From: Collinsella aerofaciens
GTDB taxonomy: Bacteria > Actinomycetota > Coriobacteriia > Coriobacteriales > Coriobacteriaceae
Reading direction: 5' to 3'
NCBI RefSeq assembly: GCF_028209885.1
Contig: NZ_JAQLEM010000014.1
Coordinates: 1-62,956, forward strand
DNA: 62,956 nucleotides
Below the pieces are notes generated by a model that was given only the letters and a program-made list of their open reading frames with translations, searched no databases and was not told the DNA's origin. Shown here in pieces: positions 8,437-16,620 of the stretch (position 1 is its first letter; the number at the start of each line of letters is the position of its first letter). The translations under genes were made by a program, and so were the position numbers.

Positions 8437-9243
8437 CTACTCCTCCTCGAGGGCAGCGATGACCTCGTCGGTCATGTCCATGGTGCTGTAAACATCCTGG
8501 ACGTCGTCGAGCTCCTCAAGACGGTCGATGAGGCGCTGAACCTTCTTGGCGTCGGCGCCGGAAACCTCGGTCGGGGTGGTCGGGACCATGGTGGTCTCGG
8601 AGCCCTTGACCTGGACGCCCTGCTCCTCGAGCGCCTTGGAGACAGCCATGACCTCGTTGGCAGTAGTCCAGACGATCCACTCCTCGCCGGCGTCCTCGTA
8701 GTCCTCGCCGCCGGCCTCGGCGATGGCCATCATGAACTCATCCTCGTCACCGGCAGCACCGTTGGCGATCATGGTCTCCTTCTTGGCGTTCTCGTCCAGG
8801 ATCTCCTTGGCGACGACGATCTGGCCCTTACGCTCAAACTGGAAGGCGACGGAGCCGGAGGTGCCCAGGTTGCCGCCAGCGTGGGAGAAGGCGGAACGGA
8901 CATCAGCGGCGGTACGGTTGCGGTTGTCGGTCAGGCAGTCGACGTAGACGGCGACACCGGCGGGACCGTAGCCCTCGTACACGATGTTCTCGTAGACGGC
9001 AGCGTCGGCACCCGAACCAAAAGCCTTGTCGATAGCGGACTTGATCTTGTCCTTAGGCATGGACTGAGCCTTGGCCTTGGCAACGGCAGCGGCGAGGCTG
9101 GCGTTGTTCTCGGGCAGCGGGTCACCGCCGAGACGGGCAGCAACGGTGATGTTGCGGCTGAGCTTGGAGAAGAGGGCGGAACGCTTGGCGTCCTGCGCGC
9201 CCTTACGATGCTTGGTTGTGGCCCACTTAGAGTGTCCGGACAT
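8437..9243 (-). CDS. yebC: YebC/PmpR family protein
   Basis: 268-aa YebC-family protein. The N-terminus MSGHSKWATTKHRKGAQDAKR is diagnostic, followed by GGDPLPENNASL, the YEGYGPAGVAVYVDCLTDNRNRT motif and GNLGTSGSVAFQF. Family members are DNA-binding regulators and/or translation factors that relieve ribosome stalling. The protein is slightly longer than most (about 240-250 aa) owing to an acidic stretch in the second half. The start ATG has AGGAG upstream. Single gene with its own terminator. Confidence 0.93.
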   Translation of the reverse strand: MSGHSKWATTKHRKGAQDAKRSALFSKLSRNITVAARLGGDPLPENNASLAAAVAKAKAQSMPKDKIKSAIDKAFGSGADAAVYENIVYEGYGPAGVAVYVDCLTDNRNRTAADVRSAFSHAGGNLGTSGSVAFQFERKGQIVVAKEILDENAKKETMIANGAAGDEDEFMMAIAEAGGEDYEDAGEEWIVWTTANEVMAVSKALEEQGVQVKGSETTMVPTTPTEVSGADAKKVQRLIDRLEELDDVQDVYSTMDMTDEVIAALEEE

Positions 9244-9374
9244 ACGTGTCTCCTATCGGTTTCGACCTAAAGCCCAGCGCAGATGCTCGGGCAATATAAA
9301 CAAACGTCGTTATGATATACCTACTGGCCTGCGAGATAAACCCCAAAATGAAGGCGTCGTGATGATACAGCCCC

Positions 9375-9407
9375 TTGGTGCAAAGTAACCTGTCCCCTTT
9401 GCACCAA
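9375..9407. repeat. CCTGTCCC-loop stem-loop, copy R2
   Basis: A perfect 11-bp stem TTGGTGCAAAG/CTTTGCACCAA closes an 11-nt loop that ends in CCTGTCCC (9389-9396). The structure ends one base before the stop codon of the neighbouring membrane-protein gene. The stem differs from copy R1 but pairs perfectly. Confidence 0.8.
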
Positions 9408-9408
9408 A

Positions 9409-11592
9409 TTAGGACCAGAGGAGGTCGCTGCGGGTGATGGTGGCGCCGATGGCAAAGGGCATGCAGGCGATGACCGGATACAGGTAGCGCATGTAGGTCG
9501 AGCCGTTGCAGGGACCGATCAGGCACACGGCGAGCACGCCCAGCAGCGGCACCCAAATGGCCAGCCCGCGCCACGAATGACGACGTAGCAGATAGACCAC
9601 CACGGCGATCATGATCCACACATAGGTGGCCGAGCTCATGGTGAGCGAGATAAACGGGATGCGCTGCACCGCCACGCGGTACAGGTTGATCAGGTGGTCG
9701 CACCAGCGCACAACCTTGCTATCGACCGGATGGAAGTCGAAGTACTTGAGGTTATCGGGCTTTGCCATGATCTCGGCACTGCGCGCCGTGCTGTAGACCC
9801 ACGCATCGCGGGCACTCGGATAAAAGTAGCCGTAGTAGTTATTGATGAGCGCCGAGATATAGCACTCGGGATCCTTTTTGAACATCTGGGCCCACACCTC
9901 AAAATAGGCCTTGATGTCCTCCTGCGAGGCGTACTCGTTAAAGCAGTTCTTGACGGCATCGGACTTATCTGGGTTGTAACGGCGGCCCAGATTCTCGTAC
10001 TTGAGCACACGGTCGATCACGGCGCGCTCTTCGTCGGTCACCAAGCCGTCGCAAGGAGCCTCCACGACGGTGCCGTCCTCCTTAACCGTGGGATTGACGC
10101 CCGAGTTGAGGCCATCGTGCTTTTGGACGAAACGAGCCGTCTGCTGGAACGGAATCGAGAGGATTTCGCGCTTGGAACCAGGCGTGATGTCGTGCACCGG
10201 CATAAAGACCTTAGTGAAGTACATATTAGAGGCAAGGCAGAGCGCAAGCACCGCAAGAACTCCCACCCAGCGGAAACGCGGCGTGGCGCCCGAAGTCGCA
10301 GCACCAGCCTGCTTGGCTGCACGATGAGCCACATGCGCGTCCCACGCGCAAAACGCCGCCGCGATCACGCATGCCGCCAGGGAAAACACCAGGCCGCCGT
10401 TGCGCAGAAACGTGGAACCCATGGCGCCCAGAGCGAGCAGCAGCCAGTCGTGGCGCGCAAAGAGCACAGGCCTCTGTTCGCCTGCACGCTCGACATTGAC
10501 ATCGCGACGGGGCAGGCCGCAGGCCACGAGCTTCACGGTCTGCACCAACAGCACCAAAAACGCGTCGGCAAACAGCACGTCTTTGGTAAGCAAGGCCGCG
10601 TAGTTGGAGAACATGGGCATAAACACAAAGAACAGCAGGATTACGCCGCGGACCGGCAGGCTCACGCCCAGCTTGCGCAGCGACGAGATGGAATAGGCCA
10701 TGCAGGCGGCCGTAATGACGAACTGAGCGCAGGTGAAGATGGCAAGACCTGCGTTGGCGCTGTTGAACAGTGAAAGCCCCAGCTGGACGCACGAACCGAT
10801 GATAGCCGTATGCACCACAGGGTGATGTCCGTTGAGCAACACATTGGGATTGAGCAGACGCAGGTAGTCACTCGTGCCGTTGGGGTAGTTGAACCACTGG
10901 CGAATCTGCGCACCCGTATCTCCCATAAAAAGGCCAGGCAGCGAAGCGATGAGCGTGGGCGCCCAGGCGATCATAAGCACCAGGAAGGGCCCGGCAAAGG
11001 GATGGACCGAGAGCACGGCGTGAGCCACACGCCATACGCGGCCAAAGTGCGCTTCGGAAAACGGAATGCGCCGAGAGCTCAGCCAATCTAGACACTCAAA
11101 GGCAAGGTAGAAGGCAACGACCGCCAAGAGCATCCAGCCCGCACCGCCTATCCAGGCGCAGATGATGCGGGCCTTGTCGCCGAGCACGATCTCGGCCGAA
11201 TCGGTGAGGTCGTAACTGCGGCCAAACACCATGCAGACGGCAAAGAACAGCGACGGAAGGATCACCGAGGGACGCCAAGCGTCGCCGCGGCCAAAGAACA
11301 CGTAGCGAAACGGCAGCGTGAGCAGGCAGGCAAGCGCAAGCAGCATGACCGCGTCGGTATGGCCGGCAAACGAGAGGAGCACCTCGTAGCACACGTACAG
11401 CATGCCCGAGGCTTTGGGGTCAATCGCCAAGACTGCGTTGCTCGACACCGGGGCGGGATCGATGGAAAACGCCGTGGTCGCCAACAGCGCGAGCAAAAAT
11501 GCGATGAGCGTCTGCTTGGCGGGGTAGCGCTTAAACCAGACGATGCGGGCAGCGTCGCGCGCAGCCGTTGTGGAGAGGTCGGGATCCTTCAC
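9409..11592 (-). CDS. large polytopic membrane protein (DUF6020-like)
   Basis: 727-aa integral membrane protein with about 12-14 hydrophobic segments. A long non-membrane region at roughly residues 470-640 (around DGLVTDEERAVIDRV... FEVWAQMFKKDPECYISALINNYYGYFYPS) is probably extracytoplasmic. Motifs such as FMGDTGAQIRQWF and LLNGHHPVVHT in the first half and LLTKDVLFADAF recall the glycosyltransferase-like DUF6020 family of Actinobacteria. A role in envelope glycan assembly is possible but unproven. The start ATG 11592 lacks a strong ribosome site. Its stop codon lies against repeat R2. Confidence 0.7.
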   Translation of the reverse strand: MKDPDLSTTAARDAARIVWFKRYPAKQTLIAFLLALLATTAFSIDPAPVSSNAVLAIDPKASGMLYVCYEVLLSFAGHTDAVMLLALACLLTLPFRYVFFGRGDAWRPSVILPSLFFAVCMVFGRSYDLTDSAEIVLGDKARIICAWIGGAGWMLLAVVAFYLAFECLDWLSSRRIPFSEAHFGRVWRVAHAVLSVHPFAGPFLVLMIAWAPTLIASLPGLFMGDTGAQIRQWFNYPNGTSDYLRLLNPNVLLNGHHPVVHTAIIGSCVQLGLSLFNSANAGLAIFTCAQFVITAACMAYSISSLRKLGVSLPVRGVILLFFVFMPMFSNYAALLTKDVLFADAFLVLLVQTVKLVACGLPRRDVNVERAGEQRPVLFARHDWLLLALGAMGSTFLRNGGLVFSLAACVIAAAFCAWDAHVAHRAAKQAGAATSGATPRFRWVGVLAVLALCLASNMYFTKVFMPVHDITPGSKREILSIPFQQTARFVQKHDGLNSGVNPTVKEDGTVVEAPCDGLVTDEERAVIDRVLKYENLGRRYNPDKSDAVKNCFNEYASQEDIKAYFEVWAQMFKKDPECYISALINNYYGYFYPSARDAWVYSTARSAEIMAKPDNLKYFDFHPVDSKVVRWCDHLINLYRVAVQRIPFISLTMSSATYVWIMIAVVVYLLRRHSWRGLAIWVPLLGVLAVCLIGPCNGSTYMRYLYPVIACMPFAIGATITRSDLLWS

Positions 11593-11629
11593 AGTCCGAA
11601 AGCCTTTCTAGAAACCTATCAAACTCGGC

Positions 11630-11670
11630 AAGACCACCACAAAGGTGCCTGTCCCCTTTGTGGTGGTCTT
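11630..11670. repeat. CCTGTCCC-loop stem-loop, copy R3
   Basis: A perfect 15-bp stem, AAGACCACCACAAAG (11630-11644) with CTTTGTGGTGGTCTT (11656-11670), closes the 11-nt loop GTGCCTGTCCC. It lies 5 bp after the lgt stop codon. Longest stem of the family. Confidence 0.85.
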
Positions 11671-11675
11671 GGTGG

Positions 11676-12497
11676 TTAGGCGTCGAGGTAGATGCGCTGG
11701 GGGCGATTGCGGTGTCGGGCGAAGATGATGAGCGCCAGGCCGGCGATTACGAGCGGCAGGCTCAGCAGCTGACCCATGGTGATGACGCCGCCCAGCAGAT
11801 AGCCCAGCTGGGCATCGGGCACGCGCACGAACTCAACGAGAAAGCGGACGATGCCGTACCCCATCACGAACACGCCCATAAACGTACCCTGGGGCAGTAG
11901 CGGCTTTTTGCGGCTGAGTACCTGCAAAATACAGAAGAGCACGACGCCCTCAAGAAACGCCTCGTAGAGCTGGGAGGGATGGCGCGGCATATCGCCCGCG
12001 GTGCCGCCAAAGATCACGCCCCAGGGCAGATCGGTCGGCTTGCCCCACAGCTCGCCGTTGACAAAGTTGGCGCAGCGCCCCAGGCACAGGGCCAGCGGAG
12101 CACCGATGACCGCGAGGTCTGCCAAAGTCCACGCATCGAGCTTGTACATGCGGCACACGAGCACGCCGCCGATGATGCCGCCCACCAGGCCACCATGAAA
12201 ACTCATGCCGCCCTCGTTGGTGGCAAAGATCTCGAGTGGATGCGTCCAGTAGTAGCCGTCGCCGTAGAAAATGACGTAGAACAGGCGGGCGCCAATGATA
12301 AGGCCAAAGACCACGCCGACCACGACGCTCGTCAGGTCGTCGACCGTAATGTCAAAACCCCAACGGCGCTGTGTGCGATACATGACGACCGCCGTGAGCA
12401 AAGCCCCGACCACATAGGCCAAGCCGTACCAGTAGATGGTGATGGGCCCCGCCGAAATGGCGACGGGATCAAGCATATGGTAGAGGTCGTTGAGCAT
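11676..12497 (-). CDS. lgt: prolipoprotein diacylglyceryl transferase
   Basis: 273-aa Lgt, the membrane enzyme that transfers diacylglycerol from phosphatidylglycerol to the lipobox Cys of prolipoproteins. Seven membrane spans are visible, with the hallmark motifs MSFHGGLVGG, LGRCANFVNGELWG and MPRHPSQLYEAFLEG. The start was set at ATG 12497 with GGGGGA upstream; the frame is open to 12557. It would lipidate the substrate-binding lipoprotein encoded at 38299. The stop codon is followed at once by repeat R3. Confidence 0.95.
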   Translation of the reverse strand: MLNDLYHMLDPVAISAGPITIYWYGLAYVVGALLTAVVMYRTQRRWGFDITVDDLTSVVVGVVFGLIIGARLFYVIFYGDGYYWTHPLEIFATNEGGMSFHGGLVGGIIGGVLVCRMYKLDAWTLADLAVIGAPLALCLGRCANFVNGELWGKPTDLPWGVIFGGTAGDMPRHPSQLYEAFLEGVVLFCILQVLSRKKPLLPQGTFMGVFVMGYGIVRFLVEFVRVPDAQLGYLLGGVITMGQLLSLPLVIAGLALIIFARHRNRPQRIYLDA

Positions 12498-12606
12498 ATC
12501 GGTCCCCCTGCTCCCTACATACAAATGCGGCCGCGGGCCTTGCGCTCGCAGCCGCATATTTGGGCGTAACGTCTATGCGGAGCACATCGCCCGCAGCTTT
12601 CGCAGC

Positions 12607-12885
12607 TTAGAACGGCGCATACTCGTCGTACAGGTCCTCGGCCTCGCCGGAGGCATTGACCTGCTCGACACGCGTAACGCCGGGCACGTGCTCCTTGAGG
12701 ATACGCTCGATACCCATGGACAGGGTCAGTGCGCTCATAGGGCAGCCGGCGCAGGCACCCTGCAGTTCCAGCTTGACGACGCCCTCGTCGTCGACACCCA
12801 CATACTCCATATCGCCGCCGTCAGCCTGCAGGTTGGGGCGGATCTCCTCAAGAACCTTCTTAAGCAGCTCTTCGTTAACAGCCAC
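12607..12885 (-). CDS. NifU C-terminal-type Fe-S scaffold protein
   Basis: 92-aa protein matching the NifU C-terminal/NfuA Fe-S domain. It starts LLKKVLEEIRPNLQADGGDMEYV and carries the cluster-binding CAGCPMS (CxxC) motif. It probably carries or delivers Fe-S clusters; the radical SAM and activase proteins of this window need such clusters. The start ATG follows AAAGGAG. Complete stand-alone domain. Confidence 0.9.
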   Translation of the reverse strand: MAVNEELLKKVLEEIRPNLQADGGDMEYVGVDDEGVVKLELQGACAGCPMSALTLSMGIERILKEHVPGVTRVEQVNASGEAEDLYDEYAPF

Positions 12886-12993
12886 AGGGGCTCCTTTCTC
12901 ACAATAACGCGGGCACGCCCGCGGACAGAGCTATGTTACTACAGCCGTGTACCCGCTCACGAGCCGTCCATGCGCGCGGACACGACTTTCACG

Positions 12994-13025
12994 AGCAGTC
13001 AATTTGGGACGGGGCTTTTAGCTGC
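12994..13025. repeat. degenerate member of the CCTGTCCC-loop family (R4)
   Basis: AGCAGTCAA and TTAGCTGCT can form a 7-of-9 stem around a loop with GGGACGGGG, a variant of the GGGACAGG core. It lies between the NifU-type gene and the deaminase gene, about 34 bp downstream of the latter's stop codon (minus strand). Weak candidate. Confidence 0.35.
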
Positions 13026-13059
13026 TTTTGCCGACGCCCGGCGCTAGCACACGCTGCCG

Positions 13060-13584
13060 CTACTGCTGAGTTTGTTCCCCGGTGCCAATGTGGACATCGA
13101 CGATAACCTGGCGGTAGCTAATGCCGCAGGAGTCGAGAATGCGACGGCTGATGCGGCCGTCGTCGGTGTCGGCGTACTTATTGTCCAGGTAGACAACCTC
13201 GCCCACACCTACCTGCGCCAGGATTTTGGCGCAGTCATGACACGGGAACAGCGTGACGTAGACCGTGGAACCCTCAAGGTCTTTGAGCGAGCCGCGGTAG
13301 TTGAGCACGGCGTTGGCCTCGGCATGGACTACGTAGTTATGCTTGTCCTGCAGCGGGTCATCGCTCGTGCCCCACGGGAAAAAGTCGTCGTTGAGTGCCG
13401 AGGGCGTACCGTTGTAGCCCACCGAAAGGATGCGGTGGTTGGTGCTGGCGATGCACGCGCCCACCTGCGTGTTGGGATCCTTGCTGCGGCGCTGCGCGGC
13501 GATGGCCACGCTCATAAAGAACTCGTCCCAGCTAATAACGTCGCGACGCTTGCCCGACGCGGTTTGATGAAGATCGTCCGACAT
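13060..13584 (-). CDS. dCMP deaminase-family cytidine deaminase
   Basis: 174-aa zinc deaminase of the ComEB/dCMP deaminase type, which converts dCMP to dUMP for dTTP synthesis. The zinc ligands and catalytic Glu are in HAEANAVLN, with PCHDCAK holding the two Cys. Substrate-loop motifs VGACIAS and GYNGTP are typical. The start at ATG 13584 was chosen for the ideal GGAGGT seven bases upstream, in preference to ATG 13620. Confidence 0.9.
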   Translation of the reverse strand: MSDDLHQTASGKRRDVISWDEFFMSVAIAAQRRSKDPNTQVGACIASTNHRILSVGYNGTPSALNDDFFPWGTSDDPLQDKHNYVVHAEANAVLNYRGSLKDLEGSTVYVTLFPCHDCAKILAQVGVGEVVYLDNKYADTDDGRISRRILDSCGISYRQVIVDVHIGTGEQTQQ

Positions 13585-13671
13585 GGCAGACACCTCCGAA
13601 ATCGCAATAGTTTGACCCATTGTAGCAGGTGAAAGGTGGGGCTGTTTCCTCTCCCGCCGACGTCCTCGACT

Positions 13672-14523
13672 TTATGCGCGGCGAGGCTTTTGGTTGATGC
13701 GGTACAGCTCGGCGAGACCCCGCAGCGTCAGTGCGTCGTCTACCGTCAGGCTGTGGCCGACCAACGCCGCGAGCGCCTCGGCATCGTCGCCGGTAATGAC
13801 GATGGGCACGCTGCCCTCGCCCGCTGCCTTGGTCGAGCGCATCTCGGCAAGCACCATGTCGAGCATGCCGTCGATGCGGGCCACCTCGCCCAGAACCACG
13901 CCCGAGCGCATGGCCTCACGCGTGTTGCGGCCGATGACGTGCGTCGGTGCCGAGGGCTCAACCTGAGGCAGGCGCGCCGCAGCGACCGAGAGCGAACGGG
14001 CACCGAGCGCGAGCCCCGGCGCGATAACGCCGCCGACAAAGGTACCGTGCGCATCGATGACCTCGATATTGGTCGTGGTACCTAGGTCAATCACAATGCA
14101 CGGCGAGGCGTAGACGGCGCGGGCAGCCACGGCATCGGCGATGCGGTCAGGGCCGATCTCGGCCGGGTCGTCGTAGTGCACGGGTATGCCGGTCTTGAGG
14201 CCCGGCCCCACCGTGAGCACGCGCCCCGTGCAGGTACGGGAAAGTGCCGCCTTCCACGGGCGCTCGAGCGCCGGGACCACGCAGCTCAGCACAGCAGCCG
14301 CGGGCACAAGCGCACCCGGCATGCCCGCATCGGCCGCCAGTGCGGCCATGACCTGCACGAGACGCATGCGTGCCTCGTCTGCTGTGATGCTCGACGGCGT
14401 GGTGATCTCGCACGTCGCAAGCGGGCATTCCTGTGCCGCGGCCGAATCCTCGGCAAACAGGCCAAAGCGAATGAACGTGTTGCCCACGTCGACCGTCAAT
14501 ATATATGTGCACCCATTAAGCAT
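13672..14523 (-). CDS. coaX: type III pantothenate kinase
   Basis: 283-aa CoaX, the first enzyme of CoA synthesis (pantothenate to 4'-phosphopantothenate). ASKHA-fold motifs are visible: DVGNTFIRFGLF at the N-terminus, then PAEIGPDRIADAVAA, VIDLGTTTNIEVID and the GGVIAPGLALGARSL motif. The start ATG 14523 has AAGGAG upstream. It is divergent from the OPT transporter gene across a roughly 190-bp spacer with a small hairpin. Confidence 0.93.
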   Translation of the reverse strand: MLNGCTYILTVDVGNTFIRFGLFAEDSAAAQECPLATCEITTPSSITADEARMRLVQVMAALAADAGMPGALVPAAAVLSCVVPALERPWKAALSRTCTGRVLTVGPGLKTGIPVHYDDPAEIGPDRIADAVAARAVYASPCIVIDLGTTTNIEVIDAHGTFVGGVIAPGLALGARSLSVAAARLPQVEPSAPTHVIGRNTREAMRSGVVLGEVARIDGMLDMVLAEMRSTKAAGEGSVPIVITGDDAEALAALVGHSLTVDDALTLRGLAELYRINQKPRRA

Positions 14524-14567
14524 CGTCGACGCTCCTTTCGTCTGCCCAGCAGTATATCGCCTACCTA

Positions 14568-14594
14568 AACCAGTCATCCCAAAATGACTAGGTT
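14568..14594. promoter_or_regulatory. hairpin in the coaX/OPT divergent spacer
   Basis: AACC-AGTCAT, loop CCCAAA, ATGACT-A-GGTT forms a near-perfect inverted repeat just upstream of a TATACT-like -10 box for the plus-strand gene. It could be an operator or a leader hairpin; no protein can be named. Confidence 0.35.
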
Positions 14595-14715
14595 GCGGCT
14601 ATACTGATGCGCGGTCGTTTGCGAGCTCACGCGACGGCCTTTGGTAACCCGACTTCCCGCGCCGCATCCGTAGCGGCGCTCCCGGGGGAAGCGGATATAC
14701 GCAAAGGAGTTCAAT

Positions 14716-16419
14716 ATGAGCAATCCCTCGAACCGCGCCTCGATGCGCGGGCAACTCACGCTGCGCGGTGTCGTCATCGGCGTCCTTGGCTGCGTGATCA
14801 TCACGGCAAGCTCGGCCTACACGGCCCTCAAGATGGGCGCCCTCCCCTGGCCAATCATTTTCGCTGCCGTCATCTCGCTGTTCTTCCTGAAGCTCATGGG
14901 CAACGCCAGCCTCAACGAGGCCAACGTCACCCACACCATCATGTCCGCGGGCGCCATGGTCGCCGGCGGCCTGGCGTTTACCATCCCGGGCGCCTGGATG
15001 CTGGGCTATGCCGACCAGATCAGCTGGCTCGACATGTTTATCGTGGCGCTCGCCGGCACCATCCTGGGCCTGCTGGCCACCGCGCTCATCCACCGTCACT
15101 TTATCGTGGACGCCGCGCTGGAGTTCCCCACCGGCAACGCCGCAGCTCAGACCCTACGCGCCACCGAGGCCGGCGGCAAGACCGGTAAGCAGCTCTTTGG
15201 CTCCATGGCCATCGCAGGCATCTACAGCGTGCTTCGCGACGCTCTGGGCGTGGTGCCCAGCATGCTGTGCACGCTCAACATCCCCGGCGTGACCTTTGCC
15301 ATCTACAACTCGCCCATGCTGCTGTCCATCGGCTTCCTCGTGGGCTTCGCCCCGGTCGCTTTCTGGTTTGCCGGCGCCCTGTTGGGCAACTTTGGCATCA
15401 TCGTGGGCGGCACCGTTGCCGGTCTGTTCGACGTTATGACTGCGCAAGGCATCGTCAAGTCCCTGGGCATGGGCCTCATGATGGGCTTTGGCGTCGCCGT
15501 CGTCCTCAAGGACATCCTGCCGCAGGTCGCCGGTATCGTCCGCGGTCTTGCCGCCGACAGCTCCACCGACACCGACGAGCAGTCGCTTATCTCGGGCTCT
15601 CTTAAGCTCGACGCCGGCATCATCGGCCTGGGCGCTGCCGCCATCGCCGTAATCGTTGCCATCGCGCTCGACCTTGGCCCCGTTCCGGCCGTCATCGTCA
15701 CGTTGTTCACCTTTGTCACCACCATCATGAGCGCGCAGAGCTGCGGCCAGACGGGTATCGACCCCATGGAAATCTTTGGCCTCATCGTTATGCTCATCGT
15801 GGCTGCCTTCGCACAGATCGCTCAGGTCAAGCTGTTCTTTATCGCCGGCATCGTTGCCGTGGCGTGCGGCCTTGCGGGCGACGTCATGAACGACTTTAAG
15901 GCCGGCGCCGTGCTGGGCACCAACCCGCGTGCGCAATGGATCGGCCAAGCCATCGGCGGCATCGTGGGCGCCCTGGTCGCCGCAGCCGTCATGGTCGCGC
16001 TCGTCACCGCCTATGGCCCGGACGCCTTTGGCCCCGACAAGAGCTTTGTTGCCGCGCAGGCAAGCGTCGTCGCCACCATGGTCTCGGGCATCCCGAGCGT
16101 GCCGTGGTTCGTTGGCGGCTTTATCGCCGGCATCGTCATGTACTGGCTCGGCATTCCGGCCATGATGATTGGCCTGGGCGTGTACCTGCCGTTCTACATG
16201 TCACTCACGGCATTCCTGGGCTCCTGCGTCAAGCTCGCCTACGACAAGTGGTCCGCCCACCGCGACGCCACCGCCGGTCTTTCTGACGAGGAGAGGGCTG
16301 CCAAGGACGCCGCCTTCCAGGAACAGGGGCTGGTTGTCGCCAGCGGCCTGCTCGGCGGCGAGTCCATCGTCGGCGTTATCCTGGCGTTTGTCTCCGTGGG
16401 CTTAAGCCTGCTGGGCTAA
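14716..16419 (+). CDS. OPT family oligopeptide/metal-chelate transporter
   Basis: 567-aa polytopic membrane protein with about 14 hydrophobic segments. It belongs to the oligopeptide transporter (OPT) family by the N-terminal TLRGVVIGVLGCVIIT..AYTALKMG motif and GLLATALIHRHFIVD..LEFPTGNAAAQTLRA. Members take up peptides or metal-siderophore complexes by proton symport; the substrate is unknown here. ATG 14716 follows AAAGGAG. It is a single gene with its own terminator. Confidence 0.88.
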   Translation: MSNPSNRASMRGQLTLRGVVIGVLGCVIITASSAYTALKMGALPWPIIFAAVISLFFLKLMGNASLNEANVTHTIMSAGAMVAGGLAFTIPGAWMLGYADQISWLDMFIVALAGTILGLLATALIHRHFIVDAALEFPTGNAAAQTLRATEAGGKTGKQLFGSMAIAGIYSVLRDALGVVPSMLCTLNIPGVTFAIYNSPMLLSIGFLVGFAPVAFWFAGALLGNFGIIVGGTVAGLFDVMTAQGIVKSLGMGLMMGFGVAVVLKDILPQVAGIVRGLAADSSTDTDEQSLISGSLKLDAGIIGLGAAAIAVIVAIALDLGPVPAVIVTLFTFVTTIMSAQSCGQTGIDPMEIFGLIVMLIVAAFAQIAQVKLFFIAGIVAVACGLAGDVMNDFKAGAVLGTNPRAQWIGQAIGGIVGALVAAAVMVALVTAYGPDAFGPDKSFVAAQASVVATMVSGIPSVPWFVGGFIAGIVMYWLGIPAMMIGLGVYLPFYMSLTAFLGSCVKLAYDKWSAHRDATAGLSDEERAAKDAAFQEQGLVVASGLLGGESIVGVILAFVSVGLSLLG

Positions 16420-16460
16420 GCTGAGCAGCTGCTCGACAGCAACCATATTGCCTACGATTT

Positions 16461-16500
16461 GCCCGGTCGGTAGCTTTCGCGGCTACCGCCCGGGCTTTTT
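16461..16500 (+). terminator. terminator of the OPT transporter gene
   Basis: GCCCGGTCGGTAGC pairs with GCTACCGCCCGGGC (one bulge or mismatch) and is followed by five T. It lies 40 bp after the stop codon. Confidence 0.85.
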
Positions 16501-16518
16501 GATATCGAAACAAAGAAA

Positions 16519-16551
16519 GGCCAGCGCGCTGCGTTTAACAGCGCGCCGGCC
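16519..16551 (-). terminator. terminator of the surface-protein gene
   Basis: GGCCAGCGCGCTG pairs with CAGCGCGCCGGCC with one mismatch. On the minus strand the stem is followed by TTTCTTTG. It lies about 70 bp after the stop codon at 16621. Confidence 0.8.
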
Positions 16552-16620
16552 TTATCGGTTAAGCTATCGAAGCGTTCCTGCTCTGAACCGAAGTTCGTTG
16601 CAGAATCTACGCTCGAAACG

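Noticed and set aside
8428..9270. 280-aa plus-strand frame over yebC
   Set aside because: Antisense mirror of a clear yebC gene, with Leu/Gly/Asp bias typical of such shadows and no ribosome site.
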